A stretch of DNA of 64,000 nt from Massilia putida (lineage in GTDB: Bacteria > Pseudomonadota > Gammaproteobacteria > Burkholderiales > Burkholderiaceae_D): NCBI RefSeq assembly GCF_001941825.1, contig NZ_CP019038.1:4154001-4218000 (forward strand), read 5' to 3'. A program made the translations under genes and the position numbers. Positions 8,753-17,574 of the stretch are shown here, in pieces. Position 1 is the first letter of the stretch. Each line of letters begins with the position of its first letter. The notes beneath the pieces were generated by a model that made no database searches, was not told the origin of the DNA, and saw only the letters and a program-made list of their open reading frames with translations.

Positions 8753-9763
8753 ATGTTAAAAAAAGCTCAGCAAGTGCCGGCGCAACTGGCACCCGGACAG
8801 CGTCCGGTCCTGCTCGTGATCGTCGACACCGAGGGTGAGTTCGCCTGGGACCAACCGTTCAACCGCAACGCCATCGGGACGACGTCCATCGCCAGCCAGC
8901 CGCTGATGCATGCGCGCGTATTCGACAAGTTCGGCATCGTCCCCACGTATATGGTCGACTGGCCCGTGGCAACGACGCCGAGCGCCGTCGCCACGCTCCG
9001 CACGCTGCGGGATGCGGGCCGCTGCGAGATCGGCGCCCACCTGCATCCCTGGGTCTCGCCCCCCTACGAGGAAGCGCTGTCGGATTTCAATTCCTATGGC
9101 GGCAACCTGCCGCGCCAGCTCGAATACGAGAAGCTGCGCCTCCTGACGGAAACCATCGCGGACGCGTTCCGCAAGCAGCCGCTCGCGTTCAAGGCGGGAC
9201 GCTACGGCCTCGGTCCGCACACGGCGGAGTCGATCGCTTCCCTCGGCTACGAAGTCGATGCGAGCGTCGTGCCGTACAGCGCCTTCACGGCCGACGGCGG
9301 GCCGGATTTCCGCGCGTTCGACGAACACCCCTACTGGTTCCAGGCGGGGAAGCGCGAGCTGCTCGAACTGCCGGTGACGACGGGGTATTGCGGCTGGCTG
9401 CGCCGCTACGGGCCGCGTTTATACGATGTCGCGCAGAAGCCCTGGGCCCGGCGTGCGCGTCTGGGCGGCTTGCTGGCGCGTTCGCGCGCGCTGGAGCGCG
9501 TGCGCCTGAGCCCTGAAGTGGCGAGCGGCGCCGAGCTGTGCCGCCTGACCGATGCGCTCCTTGCCGGCGGTTGCCAGGTGTTCTCGCTGACGTACCACAG
9601 CCCGTCGATGATTCCGGGCCACACGCCTTATGTGCGCACCGACGCGGACCTGGAGCGCCTGATCGCGACGGTGCACGATTACTGCGCGTGGTTCCGCGAC
9701 GAGGTCGGTGGCGAGTTCATGAGCCTGTCGCAGGTGCGGCAGGCGCTGGCGGCGCAGCGCTGA
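8753..9763 (+). CDS. polysaccharide deacetylase-like (WalW-type) protein
   Basis: 336 residues from ATG 8753; in-frame TTG/ATG codons up to 8645 lie in AT-rich leader DNA and were rejected. Deacetylase-fold landmarks are VIVDTEGEF with Asp25, and GAHLHPW with His96 and His98 as metal ligands, then a FKAGRYGLG strand. The end DALLAGG...SLTYHSPSMIPGHTPYV resembles proteins annotated as WalW. It would act on polysaccharide or a sugar intermediate; no signal peptide is clear. The last 47 bases overlap the convergent acetyltransferase gene tail to tail. Confidence 0.8.
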   Translation: MLKKAQQVPAQLAPGQRPVLLVIVDTEGEFAWDQPFNRNAIGTTSIASQPLMHARVFDKFGIVPTYMVDWPVATTPSAVATLRTLRDAGRCEIGAHLHPWVSPPYEEALSDFNSYGGNLPRQLEYEKLRLLTETIADAFRKQPLAFKAGRYGLGPHTAESIASLGYEVDASVVPYSAFTADGGPDFRAFDEHPYWFQAGKRELLELPVTTGYCGWLRRYGPRLYDVAQKPWARRARLGGLLARSRALERVRLSPEVASGAELCRLTDALLAGGCQVFSLTYHSPSMIPGHTPYVRTDADLERLIATVHDYCAWFRDEVGGEFMSLSQVRQALAAQR

Positions 9764-10811
9764 TCGTTTTGCCGCGGTGTGCCGCCAGCGCGTGCAGGCG
9801 GCCCAGCAGCGGCCAGCGGTAGCCGTTCAAGTGGTACATCGTGCGGATGTCGTCGGTCCAGCGGGTGTGCCATTCCATCACCCGTCCATAGAATTCGATG
9901 CGTTCGAAACGACCTTCGTCGAACAGGCCGCGCGTCGCTTCCTCGCGCATCAGGAGGGCCGGCGACAGCTGCGGACCCAGCGCTTCATCGTAGGCCGTCT
10001 TGAGGATCACGATGCAGCCGCCACCCTCGACGCACAGGTCCATCGCGGCCAGGCGCGGGCCGTCCGGACCATCGAACCAGTAGCGATAGACGCTGGCCGC
10101 GCCGCGGCGCGCCAGCGCTTCCAGCATCGCGCGATAAAAGCGGCCCTGGTCGTTGGCCGCGTCGACGGCCGTCCCTTCGCCGGCCTTCCAGCCGCCCGTC
10201 TCCAGCTTGCCGTAGTCGGCCACGGCACCGGCCATGAGCTCGGGCGCGCGCACGATTTCCAGGCGCGTGGCGATGCCGTCCTGGCGCAGGCGGTTGCGCT
10301 GTTTTTTGAGGTTGTTGCGCAGGTTCTTGCCGCGCGCATTCCAGTAGTCGTCGAAGCTGCCCTGCAGCGCGACGCGCGCCGTCCGGATGTAATCGAAGCT
10401 GCGCGCGCCGCTGGGCACAGCTTCGGCGGGACGCGCCATCAGCATCGGATCGCACTGGGTGAGGCCGACCATCAGCGCGGGGCCGGGCAGCGCTTGCAGC
10501 AGGCTTGCGAGCAGCCCGTCGACGGGACGCGTGTCAACCTGCAGCCACAGGCCGACGGGGGCCTGGGCCGGCTGGAACGTATTCCAGACGCCCGGCCGGC
10601 CGGGCGTCATGATCGTCATCGCGTCCGTGTCGCCATCGTTGTCCTTGCGGACGTGCCAGGCGAGCATTTCGCGGCCCGTGCCGAACACGTCGAGCAGGGC
10701 TTGCACGAAATCGGCGGCCAGCAGCGGCGAGGCGGGACCGGCCGCGTGCAGGCGCTGCCAGCGCGCGGCATGCTGCGCGAAGTCGCGTGCGGGTACGACC
10801 GTCCAGCTCAT
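9717..10811 (-). CDS. FemAB/CelD-like GNAT acetyltransferase
   Basis: 364 residues starting at ATG 10811 (MSWTVVPARDF), which overlaps the upstream aminotransferase stop as ATGA. The central segment DYWNARGKNLRNNLKKQRNR is the typical basic signature of the BioF2/CelD (BcsL-like) GNAT group, followed by the second GNAT half with FYRAMLEALARRG and GRFERIEFYGRVMEWHTRW. It should acylate an amino sugar or another amine. The coupled DegT-type aminotransferase suggests that the aminotransferase makes an amino sugar and this enzyme acylates it; that is inference from context. Its 3' end overlaps the convergent deacetylase gene. Confidence 0.82.
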   Translation of the reverse strand: MSWTVVPARDFAQHAARWQRLHAAGPASPLLAADFVQALLDVFGTGREMLAWHVRKDNDGDTDAMTIMTPGRPGVWNTFQPAQAPVGLWLQVDTRPVDGLLASLLQALPGPALMVGLTQCDPMLMARPAEAVPSGARSFDYIRTARVALQGSFDDYWNARGKNLRNNLKKQRNRLRQDGIATRLEIVRAPELMAGAVADYGKLETGGWKAGEGTAVDAANDQGRFYRAMLEALARRGAASVYRYWFDGPDGPRLAAMDLCVEGGGCIVILKTAYDEALGPQLSPALLMREEATRGLFDEGRFERIEFYGRVMEWHTRWTDDIRTMYHLNGYRWPLLGRLHALAAHRGKTISAAPPAPAAPATGS

Positions 10812-12025
10812 GCGGGCACCGCCGCGCAGGTTTCCAGTGCCTGCCGCACTTGCGCGTGCAGCCAGGCGCGCTCGGCGTCGTCCAGCGCCTGGTGGCACGG
10901 AAAGGCGATCAGATGCCGCCCCAGGTCCGCGCTGTTGGGGCACACGCTCGCGTCGACGCCCGGCCACAACGCCGCGCCGAAGCGCGTCATCGGTACGCCG
11001 GCGCGCTGCAGCGTCTCGAACACGGCCTGCGGGCGGTCGACGAGCAGCGGGAACATCCACGGACAGGCGCCGTCGGGCAGGCGCGGAAACAGCGGACGGC
11101 AGCCGGGCGCGCCGTCCAGCGCGCGTTGCAGTTCGACGTAATTGCGCCGGCGCCGCGCGACGATGCGCGCGGGCGACACGCAGCGCAGCACCGCGCGCGA
11201 AAACCAGGACGAGCGTTTGTCGGCCCAGCGCGCATCGAATTCAAAACTGCTGTCGGACGACGACGGGGCCAGCGCGGGCGTTGTGGCGCCGCCGTCGCTG
11301 CGTGCCTTGCGTGCATTCCACAGCGCGCTTTTCAGCCGCAGCGGCAGCGCGAGCAGCATCCGCAGCACGGGCAGGCGGCCGTAGGCGAAGGCCGCTTCGA
11401 GCGCGTTCAGTGCCGCTTTCATTTCGAAGCCGGCGCCGGCGCCGCGCAAGGTCACGTCCAGGCGGTGGCGCCGCGACACCAGACAGCCGCCTTCGTAGAT
11501 CGGGAAGAATTTCATCGTACTGCCGATCGCATAATCGCCCACGCTGCCGACCGGCACGCCGTCGCGCGCGCCGAAAAAGGCGTGCGCGCAATCCTCGACG
11601 AGGCCGGCGCCGTGACGGTCGCACAGCGCGCGCAGGGGCGCCAGGTCGTGCGGGATGCCGAAGAAATGCGTGGCAAGGATCGCTTTGACGCTGCCTTTGG
11701 CAAGTTGCGTTTCGATGTCGGCCAGGTCGGGCGCCGTGTCCGGGCGCACGCGGTAAAACGCGACCTCGGCGCCGCACCAATGCGCGGGCGGAATCATCGA
11801 GGGGCTGTGGTAGGCAGGCACCAGCACGACGTCGCCCGCACCCACGCCGAGTGCGCGCAACGCCAGGCCGATCGCGATGCGGCCGCTCGTGACGAGACGC
11901 GCGTCCGCGCCGTCCAGCAGCGACGGCAGCGCGGCATGGCGTCCGCCCGCAAACGCGGCAAGCGACAGTACGGGTACGGGAGGAATGACGCGGCGGACCG
12001 GCAACGGGGTATTTATTGACGACAT
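10808..12025 (-). CDS. DegT/DnrJ/EryC1/StrS-type aminotransferase
   Basis: 405 residues. Fold-type I PLP landmarks: TSGRIAIGLALRALGV near 46-61 (cofactor phosphate region), VPAYHSPSM near 69-77, Asp145 in VEDCAHAF (pyridine-N contact), and Lys172 in GSTMKFFP as the expected Schiff-base lysine. The family converts keto-sugars to amino sugars, or acts as an isomerase/dehydratase. It lies immediately upstream of, and overlaps, the FemAB-like gene. The 12026-12250 region before it is divergent with the acyltransferase at 12251. Confidence 0.88.
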   Translation of the reverse strand: MSSINTPLPVRRVIPPVPVLSLAAFAGGRHAALPSLLDGADARLVTSGRIAIGLALRALGVGAGDVVLVPAYHSPSMIPPAHWCGAEVAFYRVRPDTAPDLADIETQLAKGSVKAILATHFFGIPHDLAPLRALCDRHGAGLVEDCAHAFFGARDGVPVGSVGDYAIGSTMKFFPIYEGGCLVSRRHRLDVTLRGAGAGFEMKAALNALEAAFAYGRLPVLRMLLALPLRLKSALWNARKARSDGGATTPALAPSSSDSSFEFDARWADKRSSWFSRAVLRCVSPARIVARRRRNYVELQRALDGAPGCRPLFPRLPDGACPWMFPLLVDRPQAVFETLQRAGVPMTRFGAALWPGVDASVCPNSADLGRHLIAFPCHQALDDAERAWLHAQVRQALETCAAVPA

Positions 12026-12250
12026 GCATTAAATATAACATGTGCACCGCGTCGCGCCTGCTGGACGGCCTGTTGTATAAAGCCGCTCGTCGGCCCTCGG
12101 CCTGCCAAAATTTCTTGCATGTTGCAATTTCTTTATGATACCGTTAGCGCTGCCTTGAGCTGCCCAGCTCGCCAATGTGCAGGCGTGCGCCCATACGTGC
12201 GCTCCGCTGCCGCCTACCCGCGCTGTGTCCTCCACTACCAGATTTATTAA

Positions 12251-13429
12251 ATGTCAAACAAACTTTCCCAAGTAAAAATTGGCATCCCGGAGGATGTCCA
12301 GAGCGCGCCCATGCGAAAAGAATTTTCGATTTATCTGGACCTGATACGGTTCATGGCCGCGTTCATGGTCGTGATCTATCACTCGAACACGCGTGCGCTG
12401 ATCACCGAACTCGTGCCGTTCAGTAATCATGGCCATGCCGCCGTGATCGTCTTTTTTATCTTGTCGGGTTATGTCATTTCGTTCGTCACGTCCACGCGCG
12501 AAAACACCCCGATCGCATATTGGTCGAGCCGTCTGTCCCGTTTCTATCTGCTCGTCATTCCTGTCGTGCTGCTGACGCCGGTGCTCGACGTCATTGGCGA
12601 GGCGCTGGCACCGCAGTTTTACGACGGCAAAACGACGCATGGCCTGGCTTGGCTCAGAATACTGACCAGCCTGTTCTATGTGAACGAAATCTGGAAAATT
12701 TCGATCATGTCTTTTTCCAACGTCCCGTTCTGGTCGCTCTGCTACGAGATGTGGTACTACGTGATGTTTGCGGTGGCAGCCTTCACACAAGGGCGTACGC
12801 GGGTCCTGCTGCTGGCCGGCTGCGCGTTGCTGGTCGGTCCCAAAATCCTGTTGCTGGCGCCCATCTGGGTATTGGGCGTGGTCCTGCATCGGTGGAAGGG
12901 GCTGTATCGACTGCCCGAAACCGTATCTTGGATGCTGTTTTTCGGGTCGATCATACTGTATGCGCTATTCCAGCATTACCGCTTGACCGAATATGGCTAC
13001 ACCTTGCTGGGGAATCTGATCGGCACGTATTGGGCAAGTGAACTCGCTTTTTCGCGCTATTTTATTTTCGATTATCCGCTGGCGCTGATCATCGCCGCCA
13101 ATTTCATTGGCTCCCGCAATATCGCGCACCGGTTTGCATGGTTGTTGCTGCCGCTCGAGCGCCCCATCCGCTGGATTGCGGGATTGACTTTCCCACTGTA
13201 CATCATGCATCAGCCATTGATGCAGTTTTTCTCGGCAATCATTAACGGCAATCCGCATTCCCCCTTGTTTTATCTGGAGGTGATGGCATGCACGCTGGCG
13301 ACCGTAGCCGTGCTCGGTACCTACTCCGAGCGCAAGCGGCCAGGCTTCAAGCGCTGGATCCAGGGTGTGCTGCAGGGACTCAGGGCGCGATGGCCGGCGG
13401 ATACCGTCGGCAACCCCATGGCGCAGTAG
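12251..13429 (+). CDS. acyltransferase family 3 membrane protein
   Basis: 392 residues with about ten hydrophobic segments. The family signature is near the N-terminus: YLDLIRFMAAFMVVIYHSN with Arg33 and His44, then VIVFFILSGYVISF. Such enzymes O-acylate (often acetylate) sugars on the periplasmic side of the inner membrane. It is the first plus-strand gene after a divergent 225-base spacer and is visibly less GC-rich than its neighbours, which may indicate separate ancestry. A paralogue with the same WSLxYExWYY motif lies at 16444, so the polymer may carry two acyl decorations. Confidence 0.9.
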   Translation: MSNKLSQVKIGIPEDVQSAPMRKEFSIYLDLIRFMAAFMVVIYHSNTRALITELVPFSNHGHAAVIVFFILSGYVISFVTSTRENTPIAYWSSRLSRFYLLVIPVVLLTPVLDVIGEALAPQFYDGKTTHGLAWLRILTSLFYVNEIWKISIMSFSNVPFWSLCYEMWYYVMFAVAAFTQGRTRVLLLAGCALLVGPKILLLAPIWVLGVVLHRWKGLYRLPETVSWMLFFGSIILYALFQHYRLTEYGYTLLGNLIGTYWASELAFSRYFIFDYPLALIIAANFIGSRNIAHRFAWLLLPLERPIRWIAGLTFPLYIMHQPLMQFFSAIINGNPHSPLFYLEVMACTLATVAVLGTYSERKRPGFKRWIQGVLQGLRARWPADTVGNPMAQ

Positions 13430-13498
13430 GAATAGTTGATATAATGTTATGTTGCCGGTGGCATGATACCATCGGATTTTTCATAGAGTCATAAGCCC

Positions 13499-14533
13499 AT
13501 GCGCACCAAGGTTTGTATTACGATCGATACGGAGTTCTCCATCGGTGGTGCTTTTGCGGATTCCACGCGGGTCCCGGTGGCGGAACAGAATGTCTGGTGC
13601 AACGTCAACGGACGTTCGGAAGGATTGGGCTTCATGCTCGATACCTTCCGCAAATACCAAGTGCAAGCGACCTTTTTCGTCGAAACGGTCCAGCGCTACT
13701 ACTTCAAGAAGAACGCCGACCCGATGCGGGCGATCGCGCGCCAGATTCACGACGCGGGCCATGAAGTCGAGCTGCACTCCCACCCCTGCTGGTCGCTGTT
13801 CGAGCATGACGACTGGCGCGAGCGTGCCCGCACCGCCAAGGCCCCCGACAATTATTTCGGGCGCAGCCTGGACGATTCGATCCGGCTCCTGCAGCAAGGC
13901 ATCGACACGTTTGCCGACTGGGATTTGCCGCGCCCACGTGCCTTCCGCAGCGGTAATCTGCAGCACGACGAAAATCTGTTCAAGGCGCTCGCTCACGTCG
14001 GTATTCCGTACAGCTCGAATGTGGCGGTCTCCGTGTTCGACAGCGGCCATCCGGATTACGCGTTATATAGCGGGACACACGAACGGCTCGGCGTGCTGGA
14101 ATGCCCGGTGCTGACGTATTCGGACTGGAAAATCGGCGGCCGCCGTCATCTCAAGGCGCTCAGCATTGCCGGCACCAGCTTTGCGGAAACGCGCGTGTTG
14201 CTGAACAAGGCGCAGGCGGCCGGCGTGCCGCTGGTGGTCATCCTGACCCATCCGTTCGAATATGTGCAAAAGGACGATCTGGCCTACCGCCACGCGCGCC
14301 GCCATGGCGTCACGCAGCAGCGGCTGACGCAGCTGTGCGCTTTCCTGCAGGAGAACAACGATCGCTTCGACGGTTGCGGCATGGTGCGCGCCGCCGACGA
14401 TCCGGCTTGCCGCGACGAGCGCAATCTGCTGTTGACCACACCGATCTGGCACAGCGCGCCCCGGATGGGAACGCAAGTGGCTTACGACTATTTTGGGCGC
14501 TGGGCGCTCGCGCGCACGAGGGCTGCAGCATGA
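13499..14533 (+). CDS. polysaccharide deacetylase family protein
   Basis: 344 residues. NodB-type metal site: CITIDTEF with Asp10, and VELHSHPCW with His93/His95, plus TFFVETVQRYY and FRSGNLQ strands. No signal peptide is visible, so it may act on a cytoplasmic or membrane-associated intermediate. It is followed with a 4-base ATGA overlap by the phosphatase-like gene and then the ATP-grasp gene, forming a tight three-gene block. It is the second of three deacetylase-like genes in this locus (8753, 13499, 29955). Confidence 0.87.
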   Translation: MRTKVCITIDTEFSIGGAFADSTRVPVAEQNVWCNVNGRSEGLGFMLDTFRKYQVQATFFVETVQRYYFKKNADPMRAIARQIHDAGHEVELHSHPCWSLFEHDDWRERARTAKAPDNYFGRSLDDSIRLLQQGIDTFADWDLPRPRAFRSGNLQHDENLFKALAHVGIPYSSNVAVSVFDSGHPDYALYSGTHERLGVLECPVLTYSDWKIGGRRHLKALSIAGTSFAETRVLLNKAQAAGVPLVVILTHPFEYVQKDDLAYRHARRHGVTQQRLTQLCAFLQENNDRFDGCGMVRAADDPACRDERNLLLTTPIWHSAPRMGTQVAYDYFGRWALARTRAAA

Positions 14534-15132
14534 AGAACTGGATCAACCGCCGATTCGGCACGTGGCGAGGCCTCGTACGTTTGCTGCTGGCTTATCTGGA
14601 ATTGGCCACCGGGCGCCTGCGGCCGTTCATGCTGAAGCATCCGGAAGCCGTGCGCCGCGTCGTGCCCATTTGCCAGGGTAATATTTGCCGCAGCGCCTAT
14701 GCGCACCATATTGTCGAGGAATGCGGCCTGCCGGTCGCGTCGTTCGGCCTGTCGACGCATACCGGTGGCGCGTCGCCTGCCGAGGCGATCGCGGCCGCGG
14801 CACGCCTCAACGTCGACATGACGGCGCATCGCGCCACCGACTGGACCGATTTCAAGGTCCTGCCCGGTGACCTGCTCCTCGTGATGGAAATACGCCAGGC
14901 GCACGAACTGCGCCGCCGCCTGGGGCCACGCGACGATGTCCAGATCTGCCTGCTGGGCATGTGGTGCAAGCCGGTCGTCCCGCACCTGCACGATCCGCAC
15001 ACGCTCAGCAGCGGTTATTTCGATACCAATTTCCGCCGTGTCGACCAGGCCGTGCGTCGTCTGGCCGCGGAACTGCCTCACTTGAAACAAACGTCGCGCG
15101 CGTCCCGGTACGAACGCGAACAAGCGCTATGA
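14530..15132 (+). CDS. low-molecular-weight protein-tyrosine-phosphatase-like protein
   Basis: 200 residues. After a hydrophobic/basic N-terminal stretch the P-loop VPICQGNICRSA gives the C-x5-R-S signature (Cys48, Arg54, Ser55), and LHDPH carries Asp155 as the likely general acid. The usual LMW-PTP is about 150 residues; the extra length is at the N-terminus, where residues 11-25 could contact membrane. These enzymes often dephosphorylate the tyrosine autokinase that controls chain length; such a kinase is at 33455-34384, so it is a plausible substrate. It overlaps the deacetylase start and the ATP-grasp start by 4 bases each. Confidence 0.82.
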   Translation: MKNWINRRFGTWRGLVRLLLAYLELATGRLRPFMLKHPEAVRRVVPICQGNICRSAYAHHIVEECGLPVASFGLSTHTGGASPAEAIAAAARLNVDMTAHRATDWTDFKVLPGDLLLVMEIRQAHELRRRLGPRDDVQICLLGMWCKPVVPHLHDPHTLSSGYFDTNFRRVDQAVRRLAAELPHLKQTSRASRYEREQAL

Positions 15133-16397
15133 CGACAACGACTTTACCCGCCATCGTATTGGGCATCGATACGCCGATCGGCCTCACCGTGGTGCGCGAC
15201 CTGGGCATGCATGGCGTCCCTGTATATGGCATCGGCCGTACGCCGACGGCGCTGGGCATGCATTCGCGGTTTCTGCGCCGGGGTCTCGTGCGGCCGGCGT
15301 CGGCCGACGCGCTGATCGACCAGATCGTTGCCCTCGGCAAGGAACTGGGCGAAGCCTGCCTGTTCGCGATTTCCGAATCGGACATCGTCCTGCTGAACCG
15401 TTACCGCGACCGGCTTGGCGGCTTCAAATGCCTGTTTGCCGATGCGCCCCGGCTGGCCAGCGTGCTGGACAAGGCGGAAACCTACCGCGTCGCGGAACAA
15501 GTCGGCATTCGCGGCCCGCGCACGGCGACGATCTCGACGTTGCAAGAGGCGGAACGCTTGCGTACGGAACTGCGGTTTCCGGTGGTGCTCAAGTGGGCCA
15601 ACCCGCATGAAGCCTGGAAACTGCTCACACCGATCGGTGTGACGCCCGAGAAGACGTATTACTGCCAGACCCCCGACGAACTGATGCAATGCCTGCGCCG
15701 GTTCGAACCGGCCGGTACGTACCCGCTCATCCAGGAATACGTGGCGGGCAACGGCCTGGGCCAGTTCGTGTTGATGAAAGACGGCCAGGCGCACTATACG
15801 TTCCAGCACTACCGGGTCCACGAGTGGCCGCCGGAGGGAGGGTCGTCCAGCCTGTGTGAATCCGTGCCGTCCCACCTGCATCGCGACCTGATGGACAAGT
15901 CGATCGCGCTGCTGCGCGCACTCCGCTGGGAAGGCGTCGCGATGGTCGAATACCGCTATGACCCGGCCAGCGGCGACACCGCCCTCATGGAAATCAACGG
16001 CCGGTTCTGGGGCAGCCTGCCGTTGGCGTACCACGCCGGCGCGCATTTCCCCTACCTGTATTACCGCCTGTTCGGCCTCGGCCTGCCGGTCGACGCACCG
16101 GCCTATCGTGCCGGCGTGCGGTGCCGCTACATGGTTCCGGAAACGAAGCGCCTGGCGCGCGTCCTGTTTGCCGCGCACAAGATTCCCGATCGCTCGCTCG
16201 CGTTCAAGCGCGTGCCTGAATTGTTGAGCTACCTGGCCGACTTCGTCCGCCCGCGCAGCCGTTACTTCGTACTGGATCGCAACGATCCGCAACCGTTCCT
16301 GCGCGACATGCAGCAAATCCTGGGCAAAGTGTTTTCCCGGCGCCAGGGAAAGCCGGTGGCCAAACCGTTGTTGCAAAAAGAAGGCGCGAAACGCTGA
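15129..16397 (+). CDS. ATP-grasp domain carboxylate-amine ligase-like protein
   Basis: 422 residues starting at ATG 15129 (overlap with the phosphatase stop). An N-terminal Rossmann-like part (IVLGIDTPIGLTVVRDLG) is followed by the ATP-grasp core: LDKAETYRVAEQVGI, FPVVLKWANPHE (ATP lysine), QEYVAGNGLGQFV and a metal-binding end VEYRYDP...LMEINGRFWGS with Glu and Asn ligands. These enzymes form an acyl-phosphate and ligate an amine or other nucleophile. In this setting it could attach an amino acid or another amide to a sugar acid; the substrate cannot be read from the sequence. Confidence 0.82.
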   Translation: MTTTTLPAIVLGIDTPIGLTVVRDLGMHGVPVYGIGRTPTALGMHSRFLRRGLVRPASADALIDQIVALGKELGEACLFAISESDIVLLNRYRDRLGGFKCLFADAPRLASVLDKAETYRVAEQVGIRGPRTATISTLQEAERLRTELRFPVVLKWANPHEAWKLLTPIGVTPEKTYYCQTPDELMQCLRRFEPAGTYPLIQEYVAGNGLGQFVLMKDGQAHYTFQHYRVHEWPPEGGSSSLCESVPSHLHRDLMDKSIALLRALRWEGVAMVEYRYDPASGDTALMEINGRFWGSLPLAYHAGAHFPYLYYRLFGLGLPVDAPAYRAGVRCRYMVPETKRLARVLFAAHKIPDRSLAFKRVPELLSYLADFVRPRSRYFVLDRNDPQPFLRDMQQILGKVFSRRQGKPVAKPLLQKEGAKR

Positions 16398-16443
16398 GTG
16401 CTCGCCGGACGTCCAATTTTTCCACACTGAGCCATTGACGAAC

Positions 16444-17487
16444 ATGAAACGCGAAATCCCCCACGGGTTGTCGGTGTACCTGGACCTCGTCCGCTTCGGC
16501 GCGGCGTCCATCGTCGTGCTGTCCCACCTGTGGGTGCTCGCATTCCCCCAGCACCCCTTGCCGTGGCCCGGACATTCGGCCGTCGTCATCTTCTTCGTGT
16601 TGTCGGGCTTCGTCATCTCGCATGCGTCGCGTCCCGAGCTGGGACTGCGCGGCTATCTGCATCACCGCACCGCGCGCATCTATCCCGTCGTGCTGGGTGC
16701 GGCCGTGCTGTCCGTGCTGCTGTCGTCATTCGGTGTGAATGCCATGCAGTACGCGGGCACGCGCGGCGCCGATGCGCTCGACGTGGGCCTGAACGTGACC
16801 TTCCTCGCGCAGACGTGGTGCAACGTCGCGCTGCCGTACAACGGCCCGTTCTGGTCGCTGAACTACGAAGTCTGGTACTACATCCTGTTCGGCATCTGGT
16901 GCTATCACCCCAGCCGACTGCTGCTGCTGTGCGCGGTCGTGATCGCGGGCCCCAAGATCCTGCTGATGATGCCGGTCTGGCTGCTCGGCGTTTATCTGCA
17001 CCGCCACATGACGGTCCTCGACCGCAAGAGGGCGCTGTGGATCTTCGGGCTCACCCTGGTCGCCGGGCTGGCGTTTTTCTGGGTCGATGTCGGCGCCCGC
17101 ATCCGCGAAGTCATGCGCGGCATCTGGCCCGAAGCGATGGACCTCGCGCGCGGCTCGAACCAGTTCGTCGGCGATTTCCTGCTCGGGCTGATCGTGGCGC
17201 TGAACTTCCTCGCGGCCGGTTCGCTCGGCATGGACCTGCTGCTGAAAGGCGAGCGGGTGATCCGCTACCTGTCCAGCTTCACGTTCTCGATGTACGTGTT
17301 CCACATGCCGCTGGCGGTCCTGATCTGGAACGGACTGGGCGTGCATGCGGCGTTGCCGTTCTTCGGCCTGCTGCTGCTCGGCGTCGTGGGCATGGGCGAG
17401 CTGACGGAGCGGCGCACGAAGTGGTACCGGTCGCTGCTTGCGCCGTTGTTCCTCGGCGCGCGCAAAGCGGTGGGTGCCGCGGGATGA
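16444..17487 (+). CDS. acyltransferase family 3 membrane protein (second copy)
   Basis: About 347 residues from ATG 16444; an in-frame TTG at 16435 is an alternative, and neither has a strong Shine-Dalgarno site. Signature YLDLVRFGAASIVVLSHLW with Arg17 and His28, then VIFFVLSGFVISH and PFWSLNYEVWYYI. About ten membrane segments. It resembles the product at 12251 in motif order and length, suggesting duplication or parallel recruitment for O-acylation of the polysaccharide. A 17-codon open frame starts in its stop codon (ATGA at 17484). Confidence 0.88.
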   Translation: MKREIPHGLSVYLDLVRFGAASIVVLSHLWVLAFPQHPLPWPGHSAVVIFFVLSGFVISHASRPELGLRGYLHHRTARIYPVVLGAAVLSVLLSSFGVNAMQYAGTRGADALDVGLNVTFLAQTWCNVALPYNGPFWSLNYEVWYYILFGIWCYHPSRLLLLCAVVIAGPKILLMMPVWLLGVYLHRHMTVLDRKRALWIFGLTLVAGLAFFWVDVGARIREVMRGIWPEAMDLARGSNQFVGDFLLGLIVALNFLAAGSLGMDLLLKGERVIRYLSSFTFSMYVFHMPLAVLIWNGLGVHAALPFFGLLLLGVVGMGELTERRTKWYRSLLAPLFLGARKAVGAAG

Positions 17488-17534
17488 ACACGCCGACCGG
17501 CAAGCTGTTTTATCTGCGCGGCCCGAACTGGTAA
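17484..17534 (+). CDS. possible 16-residue peptide between acyltransferase and acyl-CoA ligase
   Basis: ATG 17484 overlaps the acyltransferase TGA in the same ATGA coupling used by four other junctions in the window, and TAA follows at 17532-17534. The peptide is MNTPTGKLFYLRGPNW. Thirteen of its fifteen codons after ATG end in G or C. The motif LRGPNxW recalls the N-terminal start of cyanophycin-synthetase-type proteins (LRGPNYW, from memory). No separate Shine-Dalgarno site is visible. It could be a real micropeptide, a coupling leader for the ligase gene, or chance. Confidence 0.3.
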   Translation: MNTPTGKLFYLRGPNW

Positions 17535-17574
17535 GATGGGCATTTGCCCTGCCGCGCGCAGACCCCTGGCATCG

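Noticed and set aside
12092..12107. Minus-strand TGGCAGG...GGGCC as a sigma-54 promoter for the DegT gene.
   Set aside because: The GG/GC spacing is right, but the -12 element reads GGGC instead of TTGC and no PrsR-like box is near.
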